Source of the DNA: JBEVOS01 sp044226655
Lineage (GTDB): Bacteria; Pseudomonadota; Alphaproteobacteria; Caulobacterales; Aquidulcibacteraceae
DNA: 64,000 nucleotides
Assembly: GCA_044226655.1 (NCBI GenBank)
Contig: JBGAGO010000003.1
Coordinates: forward strand, 62,001-126,000
Direction: 5' to 3'
Of this stretch, positions 58,071 through 64,000 are shown piece after piece. Position 1 is the stretch's first letter. Each line of letters opens with the position of its first letter. The notes below the pieces were generated by a model, which was given only the letters and a program-made list of their open reading frames with translations, did no database searches and was not told the origin of the DNA. The position numbers were made by a program, and so were the translations under genes.

Positions 58071-59228
58071 TTAGCCCTCGACCTCGAACGTCAGCCCCGC
58101 GCGTGACGGCAGCCGTGCGATCAATTGCGGGCCCATCGCGGCGGCGGGCGACCAGCAGCCGCCCGGCGTTTGCGATTTCGGAACATCGCGCACCAGGCAT
58201 ACGCCCGCTTCGCCGAGAATTTTCGAGGTCGAGCCGTAGCCTGGGTCCATGTCGCCTTTGACGGCGCAGCGGAAGGTGCGGCCATCGGCATATTCGGCGA
58301 TGTAGAGCAGATCGTAGAAGCCGGCCTCACGCTCTGCTTTCGAGGGGCCTTCGCCGGGCTTCGGCAGATCGCCGCCCATGTCGAAGCCCGGTCCGGGCGG
58401 GGCGTCGGGGCCGGCGATCATCATCATCTCGTCGTATTGGAAATCTTTGCCCCAACGATGGGCGAGCAGAAAATTCGTGCGGTGCACGGCCTTGGTGTTG
58501 ATGCCCGCCATCATGAAGGGCGCGACCCAGGAGCCGGTGACTTTGTCTTCATACGTGGCGTTGAGATCGGGCTGGGCTGGGCCTTCAAAGCCGGGCGTGA
58601 GCGCAAACGGGTTCATCAGCACCTGCACGATGCTGGGATCCTTCTGCGCGGCGGCTTGCGTGGCCATGCCGCTCGCCAGCGTGCCGCCCGAGAGCCCGCC
58701 GCGCATCGCCCGCACGCGGCCGCGCACGCGCGGCGCATAGGCGCCGAATTTTTTCTTCGCTTCTTCCTCTGCGTAGAACACACCGACATCGAACGGAATG
58801 GAATCGAAACCGCAGGAAAACACGATGCGCGCGCCGGAAGCTTTGGCGGCCTCGTGGTGCTGCGCCGTCTTGGCCGCGATCCAGTTCGACTCGCCGGTGA
58901 GATCGACATAATCCGTGCCGGTCTTCACGCATGCGGCCACGACATTGTCGCCATAGAGCTGATAGGGCCCAGCCGTGGTGATGATCGCCTTGGCCTTTTC
59001 ACTCATCGCCACGCATGAGGCTGGATTATCCGAATTGGCCACGATCAGCGGCAGCGTCTTCGGCGCGCCAATGAGATCGCGCACCTCGGCGAGCTTGGCT
59101 TCATTGCGTCCCGCCATCGCCCACGAAAGATCGCCCGAGGCGCCGTAGGTTTTGAGCAGGTGCTCCGCGACGAGCCGGCCCGTATAGCCGGTCGCGCCAA
59201 AGAGGATGATGTCGAAGGGGCCGGCCAT
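58071..59228 (-). CDS. Saccharopine-dehydrogenase-like / trans-acting enoyl reductase family oxidoreductase
   Basis: A 385-residue NAD(P)-binding protein. The Rossmann start is DIILFGATGYTGRLVAEHLL, followed by VANSDNPASCVAMSEKAKAI, ITTAGPYQLYGDNVVAACVK, TGTDYVDLTGESNWIAAKTA and FSCGFDSIPFDVGVFYAEEE. This is the family of trans-acting enoyl reductases and saccharopine-like dehydrogenases. Substrates in bacteria are often lipids; none is certain here. It converges with the SDR gene and is divergent from the exported protein gene at 59333. Confidence 0.9.
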   Translation of the reverse strand: MAGPFDIILFGATGYTGRLVAEHLLKTYGASGDLSWAMAGRNEAKLAEVRDLIGAPKTLPLIVANSDNPASCVAMSEKAKAIITTAGPYQLYGDNVVAACVKTGTDYVDLTGESNWIAAKTAQHHEAAKASGARIVFSCGFDSIPFDVGVFYAEEEAKKKFGAYAPRVRGRVRAMRGGLSGGTLASGMATQAAAQKDPSIVQVLMNPFALTPGFEGPAQPDLNATYEDKVTGSWVAPFMMAGINTKAVHRTNFLLAHRWGKDFQYDEMMMIAGPDAPPGPGFDMGGDLPKPGEGPSKAEREAGFYDLLYIAEYADGRTFRCAVKGDMDPGYGSTSKILGEAGVCLVRDVPKSQTPGGCWSPAAAMGPQLIARLPSRAGLTFEVEG

Positions 59229-59332
59229 GTGTTTCTCTCCCGTATCGCGCCTCTTGTGCCGGCATTCCGCGCGCGTCTGTCAAGTTGACCGCGGCGGGCG
59301 CGCGTGATCGGCTGGCCGCCTTCGGGGAGGCG

Positions 59333-59869
59333 ATGATGAGAAAATGGCTCGCGGCGCTGATCGCTGCGCTCGCCTTCGCGGAAGCGGCGCAGGCGGAAAT
59401 GATCTGCGAGGCGCAAGTGTTCCACCGCTTCGGCGAAGACCGCGCCAATTTCAGCGATGTGCTCGCCGCCTGCCGGCCGGATCATTATTGCTCGGCGGTG
59501 GTGTCGCTGCCCGATCCCTCGCGTCAGGCGGCCTATCTACAGCAGCTGCGCGTGGCGCGGCCATCGCCCGGCGCGCCTTATGAGATCGAGTTCACTGGCG
59601 TCGCGCCGATGCCTGCAGCGCCCGCCACGCCGATGCTGGTGCGCGTGGGGCCGGTTCAGACCGATATCTCCGCGCTGCAGGCCAACGCGCCGCAATCGCT
59701 CAACGTGTTCCGCCTGGCGCAAGCCGCCACGCCCGATCTGATCGACCGCATGAAGCGCGGCCGCACGCTGAGCTGGACCTACGCATCCGACCGCGGCCCC
59801 GCGACCGCGACATTCTCGCTGCGCGGGCTCACCGCCGCGCTCGCCTGGATCGATTGCATGGCGGCGTGA
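59333..59869 (+). CDS. Exported hypothetical protein
   Basis: A 178-residue exported protein. ATG 59333 has GGGGAGG upstream. The signal peptide is MMRKWLAALIAALAFAEAAQ. The mature part has MICEAQVFHRFGEDRANFSD and ends TLSWTYASDRGPATATFSLR, then GLTAALAWIDCM. The closing pattern (FSLxGxxxALAWIDC) resembles invasion-associated-locus-B-like and other periplasmic families, with cysteines that may pair. The gene is convergent with gloA (4 bases between). Function is unknown. Confidence 0.75.
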   Translation: MMRKWLAALIAALAFAEAAQAEMICEAQVFHRFGEDRANFSDVLAACRPDHYCSAVVSLPDPSRQAAYLQQLRVARPSPGAPYEIEFTGVAPMPAAPATPMLVRVGPVQTDISALQANAPQSLNVFRLAQAATPDLIDRMKRGRTLSWTYASDRGPATATFSLRGLTAALAWIDCMAA

Positions 59870-59873
59870 GGCG

Positions 59874-60314
59874 CTACCAGGCGCCGATATTCTGCATGCT
59901 CTTCCACGGTTCGGCGGGCGCGAGCGCGGCGCCCTTTTGCAGAAGCTCGATGGAGATGCCGTCGGGCGAGCGGACGAAGGCCATGCGCCCGTCGCGCGGC
60001 GGGCGGTTGATGGTCACGCCGCCGTCCAAGAGCCGTTGGCACGCCGCGTAGATGTCATCGACCTGATAGGCGAGGTGGCCGAAATTGCGCCCGCCTTGAT
60101 AATCTTCCGGGTCCCAATTGTAGGTGAGCTCCACCTCCGGCGCGCGCTTGTCGCGCGAGGCGTCGCCATCCTCGGGCGCAGCCAGGAAGACGAGCGTGAA
60201 CCGGCCCATCGGGTTGTCGGCGCGGCGCATTTCGACGAGGCCGAGCTTGTTGCAGTAGAAATCGATCGCGGCGTCGAGGTCCTTCACGCGGACCATGGTA
60301 TGCAGATAGCGCAT
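59874..60314 (-). CDS. gloA: Lactoylglutathione lyase (glyoxalase I)
   Basis: A 146-residue VOC-fold enzyme that isomerises the hemithioacetal of methylglyoxal and glutathione. Metal ligands are His5 (MRYLHTMVRVKDLDAAIDFY), Glu in APEVELTYNWDPEDY, His in NFGHLAYQVDDIY and Glu in GISIELLQKG. EVELTYNWD is the signature of true GloA proteins. The length fits the short Ni-type enzyme. It belongs with the glutathione enzymes in the window. Confidence 0.95.
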   Translation of the reverse strand: MRYLHTMVRVKDLDAAIDFYCNKLGLVEMRRADNPMGRFTLVFLAAPEDGDASRDKRAPEVELTYNWDPEDYQGGRNFGHLAYQVDDIYAACQRLLDGGVTINRPPRDGRMAFVRSPDGISIELLQKGAALAPAEPWKSMQNIGAW

Positions 60315-60444
60315 GAGGGGCCTCCGTTCACCGCCATTGTGCCGGGTTCGCGCGGCGCCTCCAAGCGGCTGCGCGCCACGAAAAAGCGTCGCGGCCCGCC
60401 CGCTTGCCCGGCCCGAAACCTTCTGCTACCCCCGCGCGCTCTGT

Positions 60445-60529
60445 GTGCCCGTGGCGGAACTGGTAGACGCGCTAGCTTGAGGTGCTAGTGGGTAACACCG
60501 TGGAGGTTCGAGTCCTCTCGGGCACACCA
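60445..60529 (+). tRNA. tRNA-Leu (anticodon GAG)
   Basis: The acceptor stem GTGCCCG/CGGGCAC (60445-60451, 60519-60525) is perfect, followed by discriminator A and encoded CCA (60527-60529). The anticodon stem CTAGC/GCTAG holds the loop TTGAGGT, so the anticodon is GAG (60479-60481), reading CUC and CUU. The long variable arm (GGGTAACACC region) and the D-loop GGCGGAACTGGTAGACGC are typical of class II tRNA-Leu. The T-loop GGTTCGAGTCC is intact. It stands alone between gloA and the ribokinase-like gene. Confidence 0.97.
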
Positions 60530-60552
60530 TTTGACTTGCGGCGAGCCGGCCG

Positions 60553-61398
60553 ATGATCCCGCCCATCAGCGTCGCCGGCTCTATCGTTCTCGACATTGTG
60601 GCCACTGGCCCGCGCCTGCCGGCGCCGGGGGAGACCGTGACGGGTGCGCGCCTCGCGCGCCATCCCGGCGGCAAGGGGGCCAATCAAGCCTTGGCCGCGC
60701 GGCGCCTGGGCGCGGAGGTTTCGCTGATCGCCCGCGCCGGCGCCGATGCGATGGCCGATGAGGCGCTGGCGCTGCTGCGTGCAGCCGGCGTCGATCTCTC
60801 CGCGGTCACCTTCGATGCGACGGCGGCGACGGGCGTCGGCCTCATTGCGGTGGCCGAGAGCGGGGAGAACCAGATCGTCGTCGCGCTTGGCGCCAATGCG
60901 ACCCTGTCGCCCGAGCATGTGCCGGAGATCCCGGGCGCGCTGATCTGCCAGCTCGAAATTCCTGAAGAGGTGATCGCCGCGGCGGTCGCGCGCGCTGCCG
61001 GGTTCGTCTGCCTCAACCTCGCGCCCGCGCTGCCGATCGCGGACGCGCTGTTGCGCAGGGCCGATCTCATCGTCGTCAACGAGGTGGAGGCCGCGTTCTA
61101 TGGCGCCGCGCTCGATGCTTGTCCCGGCCTGGTGGCGAAGACCTTGGGCGCGGATGGCGCGCGCTTGCTGAAAGGCGGGCGCGAGATCGCCTCTGCGCCG
61201 GCGCCCAAGGTCCACGCCATCGATACGACGGGGGCGGGCGATGCGTTTGTGGCCGCGCTCGTTTGCGCGCTGCTTGAGGGCCGCGATCACGCCGATGCGC
61301 TGCGCTTCGCCTGCGCCGCCGGCGCCTTCGCGGCGAGCCGGGCCGGCGCGCAGCCGTCTTTGCCGAACCGGGCCGAAATCGCGGCGCTGCTAGGCTAA
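60553..61398 (+). CDS. rbsK: PfkB-family sugar kinase (ribokinase-like)
   Basis: A 281-residue kinase. The first PfkB motif is HPGGKGANQALAARRLGAEV with the N-terminal ISVAGSIVLDIVATGPRLPA. The second motif DTTGAGDAFVAALVCALLEG holds the catalytic Asp (AGDA) and the anion hole. NPEE-type NEVEA is also seen. The pattern fits ribokinase; fructokinase or another pentose kinase is possible, since no ribose transport gene is adjacent. It starts 23 bases after the tRNA. Its stop overlaps the convergent HIT gene by nine bases. Confidence 0.88.
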   Translation: MIPPISVAGSIVLDIVATGPRLPAPGETVTGARLARHPGGKGANQALAARRLGAEVSLIARAGADAMADEALALLRAAGVDLSAVTFDATAATGVGLIAVAESGENQIVVALGANATLSPEHVPEIPGALICQLEIPEEVIAAAVARAAGFVCLNLAPALPIADALLRRADLIVVNEVEAAFYGAALDACPGLVAKTLGADGARLLKGGREIASAPAPKVHAIDTTGAGDAFVAALVCALLEGRDHADALRFACAAGAFAASRAGAQPSLPNRAEIAALLG

Positions 61399-61827
61399 GG
61401 CGGCGCGCATCGCGTGGATGAAGGCGCGGTCCTGGCCGGTCGGATCGCTGGGCCGCGCCGCAGCCCAATCATAGGCCTGGAACGCCGGCCCGCGCCGCTT
61501 CTCCAGCGGCTCGTGCGCGTAGCGCGGGATGATGTGCGTGTGCAGCGCGGGCTCGGCGTTGCCCAGCGTTTCGTAGTTGATGCGCTCGGCGCCCGTGACG
61601 GCGAGCAGCGCGTCGCCGATCCTGAGCACGTCGAGCGCATAGGCGATGCGCGCGGCCTCATCATGCGCGTTTGGGCTTTCGACCACCGGATCGGCGAGCA
61701 GAAGGCAATAGCCGGGCAGCGGCTGCACATCGCCGATCACGGCCCAGCCGGAGGGAAGTTTCGCGATCACGAAGGGATTGGCGCCGGCGCGCGCGGTGGC
61801 CACACGCTGTTCGATCAGATTGGGCAT
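61390..61827 (-). CDS. HIT family protein
   Basis: A 145-residue protein with the HIT-type motif ALHTHIIPRYAHEP (His-x-His-x-x-Pro-Arg), a variant of the usual H-x-H-x-H-x-x. ATG 61827 (MPNLIEQRVATARAGANPFV) is chosen because the fold begins there and the upstream extension of the frame has no ribosome site. Such proteins hydrolyse nucleotide phosphate esters or anhydrides. The variant motif lacks the third histidine of the classical triad, so activity may differ. It overlaps the ribokinase-like gene by nine bases. Confidence 0.85.
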   Translation of the reverse strand: MPNLIEQRVATARAGANPFVIAKLPSGWAVIGDVQPLPGYCLLLADPVVESPNAHDEAARIAYALDVLRIGDALLAVTGAERINYETLGNAEPALHTHIIPRYAHEPLEKRRGPAFQAYDWAAARPSDPTGQDRAFIHAMRAALA

Positions 61828-61982
61828 GCGGCCAATATACACAAAGTGCGCGCTTGGGGTTGACCTCGCGCGCGACGCGGCGTTTTGCGTTGCTTGAACT
61901 AGCGGAAGATCGGTTCGCCCGCGGCCATGCCCGACGCAACGGACAGTCCTAGACGCGCGCCACGTCTCGTGGCGCATTCCGT

Positions 61983-62058
61983 CCGCCTCCCGTTTGCGGG
62001 GGGCAGCAAGGCGTAGCCCGCCTCGGCGGCTGCTTCCGCGCGCTTACGCGGGAGGCCG
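61983..62058. repeat. Hairpin-rich leader before mgtE
   Basis: GCCTCCCG (about 61985) pairs with CGGGAGGC (about 62048-62055), and the inner TTTGCGGG/CCGCGCG region is also symmetric. It ends four bases before the mgtE ATG and could cover its ribosome site (GGGAGG). No known Mg riboswitch is recognised. Confidence 0.5.
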
Positions 62059-62061
62059 CCA

Positions 62062-63456
62062 ATGACGATGGACGAAGACGCGCCCGCGCCCGCCGCCGAG
62101 CCCGTTCATGTCAGCCCCAGCGAGGACGCGAATTTTCTCGCGCGCGTGATCGGCGCGGCGGGAGACCGCGACGGTCCGCTGCTGCGCCGGCTCCTGAAAC
62201 ATCTCGATCCCGCCGATCTGGCCGACGTCATCGAGCATCTGCCCAGCGAAGCCACGCGCCATGTGATTCAGCTCATCGGCGCGGAATTGCCGGCCGAGAT
62301 GCTGGCCGAGCTGTCATGGGAAACCCGCGAAGAAATCCTGCCGCTGCTGCCGACGGAATATGTCGGCCGCGCGCTCGGGCAATTGGATACGGACGATGCG
62401 GCCGCGGTCGCCGCCGACGTCGATGAGAAGAAGCTCGGCGCGGTTCTGGCCGCCGCGCCCGAGGATGTGCGCCTCGCGGTCGAAGAAGCGCTCTCCTTCG
62501 ATGAGGAGACCGCCGGGCGCTTGATGCAGCGCGAATACGTCGCCGCCCCCGAGGGCGCGACGGTGGGGGAGGTGATCGACCGGCTGCGCGCCGACACGGC
62601 CGAGCTGCCCGACATTTTCTTCGAGGTGTATGTGGTCGACGCCACCATGCGCCCGATCGGCGCGGCGGGGGTGTCGACGCTGCTGCGTCATGGCCGCGAT
62701 GCCAAGATTTCCGAGATCATGAAGCCGATCCGCTTCCTGGTGCGCGGCGAGATGGACCAGGAAGACGTGGCGCAGGCGTTCGTCAAATATCACCTGGCCT
62801 CCGCGCCGGTGATCGATGAAAGCGGGCGGCTCACCGGGATGGTGACCGTCGATGACATCGTCGACGTGCTGCAGGAGGAAGGCGAAGAGGACATGCTCAA
62901 GCTCGCCGGCGTCAACGAGGCGAGCCAGACCGACACCGTGTTCCGCTCCGTGCGCGCGCGCGCGCCGTGGCTGGTGGTCAATCTCGTGACCGCGATCATC
63001 GCCTCCAGCGTGATCGCGCAATTCTCCGCGGAGATTCAGTCCATCGTCGCGCTCGCGGTGCTGATGCCTATCGTCGCGTCCATGGGCGGCAATGCGGGCA
63101 CGCAGACGCTGGCCGTGGCTGTGCGCGCCATGGCTTCGCGCGAATTGTCGACGACCAGCGCGGCGCGCTACGTGCTGCGCGAATCGGTGACGGGCATCGC
63201 CAATGGCCTCTTGTTCGCGGGCGTGCTCGCTGCGGTGGCGGGCGTGTGGTTTCATTCGGCCGGCATTGCGCTGGCGATCGGCCTGGCGGTCATCGTCAAT
63301 CTGACGGCCGCGGGCATGGCGGGCATTCTGGTGCCGCTGGGCCTGCGCCGCATGGGCGCGGACCCGGCGGTCTCCTCCGGCGCGCTCGTCACCTTCGTGA
63401 CCGATTGCGTGGGCTTCCTCGCTTTCCTGGGCTTCGCGACGCTGATCCTGCTCTAA
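62062..63456 (+). CDS. mgtE: Magnesium transporter MgtE
   Basis: A 464-residue Mg2+ channel. The cytoplasmic N domain (residues about 25-150) has LLKHLDPADLADVIEHLPSE and VGRALGQLDTDDAAAVAADV. Two CBS domains follow (MQREYVAAPEGATVGEVIDR, then ISEIMKPIRFLVRGEMDQED and VIDESGRLTGMVTVDDIVDV). Five transmembrane segments contain IVASMGGNAGTQTLAV, the pore region, and end LVTFVTDCVGFLAFLGFATL. The length is normal. The Mg-sensing acidic residues of the N-CBS interface are present by position. A structured leader precedes it. Confidence 0.96.
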   Translation: MTMDEDAPAPAAEPVHVSPSEDANFLARVIGAAGDRDGPLLRRLLKHLDPADLADVIEHLPSEATRHVIQLIGAELPAEMLAELSWETREEILPLLPTEYVGRALGQLDTDDAAAVAADVDEKKLGAVLAAAPEDVRLAVEEALSFDEETAGRLMQREYVAAPEGATVGEVIDRLRADTAELPDIFFEVYVVDATMRPIGAAGVSTLLRHGRDAKISEIMKPIRFLVRGEMDQEDVAQAFVKYHLASAPVIDESGRLTGMVTVDDIVDVLQEEGEEDMLKLAGVNEASQTDTVFRSVRARAPWLVVNLVTAIIASSVIAQFSAEIQSIVALAVLMPIVASMGGNAGTQTLAVAVRAMASRELSTTSAARYVLRESVTGIANGLLFAGVLAAVAGVWFHSAGIALAIGLAVIVNLTAAGMAGILVPLGLRRMGADPAVSSGALVTFVTDCVGFLAFLGFATLILL

Positions 63457-63512
63457 GTCTTGACTTGTCGCGGAGGCACGCGGCCATCCTCGCTTCATAA
63501 GAGGAGGCGCGC

Positions 63513-64000
63513 GTGGCCAAGCCGTTCACCGTCAACATTCCGCAAGCCAAGCTGGATGCGATCGCCGCGCGCGTGCGCGCTTATCCATGGTTTCCCGCGC
63601 CCACGGGCGAGGCGTGGGAATACGGCTCCAACACGGCTTATCTGAAAGAGCTCTGCGCCTATTGGCTGAACGGCTATGATTGGCGCGCGCAAGAGAAGAC
63701 GCTGAACGCGCATCCGCAATTCATCGCCGAGATCGATGGGCTCGACGTGCATTTCGTGCATGTGCGCGGCGAAGGCGATGCGGCCAAGCGGCCGCTCATT
63801 CTGACGCATGGCTGGCCGGGCTCGCACTATGAATTCTGGCAATCCATTCCGCGTCTGGCGTTTCCATCGCAGCATGGCGGGGATGCGAAGGACGCGTTCG
63901 ACGTGATCGTCCCTTCGCTGCCGGGCTATGCGTTTTCCGGGCGGCCGAAGAAGCCTTTGGGACAGCGGGCGACGGCCAAGCTCTTCAACGCGCTGATGAC
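63513..64000 (+). CDS. Epoxide hydrolase family protein, 3'-truncated by the window edge
   Basis: The first 162 residues of an epoxide hydrolase. GTG 63513 follows GAGGAGG. The N-terminal EHN domain (FTVNIPQAKLDAIAARVRAY, PWFPAPTGEAWEYG, YLKELCAYWLNGYDWRAQEK, and FIAEIDGLDVHFVHVRGEG) is typical, then the HGWPGSHYEFWQSIPRLAF oxyanion region and FDVIVPSLPGYAFSGRPKK. The nucleophile Asp and the rest lie outside the window. Members of this family open epoxides to diols. It is preceded by mgtE at 57 bases. Confidence 0.9.
   Translation, partial: MAKPFTVNIPQAKLDAIAARVRAYPWFPAPTGEAWEYGSNTAYLKELCAYWLNGYDWRAQEKTLNAHPQFIAEIDGLDVHFVHVRGEGDAAKRPLILTHGWPGSHYEFWQSIPRLAFPSQHGGDAKDAFDVIVPSLPGYAFSGRPKKPLGQRATAKLFNALM

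Noticed and set aside
61828..62061. A Mg-responsive riboswitch upstream of mgtE
   Set aside because: The leader is structured, but no M-box or other known riboswitch pattern is recognised; the symmetry is of the repeat type.

Overview
The window is GC-rich, gene-dense bacterial chromosome. Gene content (Oar-like TonB-dependent receptor beside a TPR-sulfotransferase, PccA-type carboxylase, glutathione enzymes, frequent GTG starts and ATGA/GTGA overlaps, many palindromic intergenic repeats) points to an alphaproteobacterium, most likely in or near Caulobacterales/Hyphomonadaceae. That placement is inferred from gene families, not from a marker-gene comparison. I see about 70 protein genes, one tRNA-Leu(GAG), one complete insertion sequence with target duplication, and no rRNA, CRISPR array or prophage.

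Layout. 1-3.8 kb: two methyltransferase-like genes, an AAA ATPase and a serine hydrolase whose end runs into a G-rich repeat. 3.88-6.02 kb: an IS1595-like element carrying a DUF3800 gene and a 47-residue gene, flanked by the 8-bp duplication CTCGCGGG. 6-8.6 kb: secreted SRPBCC protein, two paralogous micropeptides ending HQAAQIVA, a LuxR-type regulator and a GFA-family protein. 8.7-14.2 kb: serine hydrolase, a TIR-WD40 protein and a lipoprotein phosphatase. 14.2-18.2 kb: a divergent HTH-regulator/dehydrogenase pair with a perfect palindromic operator, two unknown genes and a GST. 18.3-22 kb: aroC between two antitoxin/PIN-toxin modules, the second running into pdxH. 22-28.8 kb: acyl-CoA ligase, histidine kinase, MBL hydrolase, small membrane proteins, an ATP-grasp-like protein and a sulfurtransferase-like protein. 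28.9-33.4 kb: dipeptide-type ABC transporter operon with an internal esterase but no ATPase gene. 33.8-40.7 kb: TonB receptor, TPR-sulfotransferase and oligopeptidase B. 40.9-47.5 kb: EF-hand protein, PP2C phosphatase, MaoC hydratase, purL (with a palindromic repeat inserted in frame) and glutathione reductase. 47.7-54.3 kb: ParA-like ATPase with partner, GH5 hydrolase, pccA, nitroreductase, lipB and a FliN-like protein. 54.5-57 kb: two related secreted proteins, then a PadR/DUF2218 operon with a strong operator palindrome. 57-64 kb: SDR and saccharopine-dehydrogenase-like enzymes, gloA, tRNA-Leu, a ribokinase-like gene, a HIT protein, mgtE and the start of an epoxide hydrolase.

How it works together. 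Core metabolism (aroC, pdxH, purL, pccA, lipB, gor, gloA, mgtE) is interleaved with uptake (TonB receptor, peptide transporter, oligopeptidase B), glutathione-linked detoxification (GST, Gor, GloA, GFA) and small accessory modules (toxin-antitoxin pairs, TIR-WD40, IS). Several regulators sit next to perfect inverted repeats that are convincing autoregulatory operators. At least three families of palindromic repeats occupy the intergenic spaces. One has entered a coding sequence and one was the landing site of the IS.
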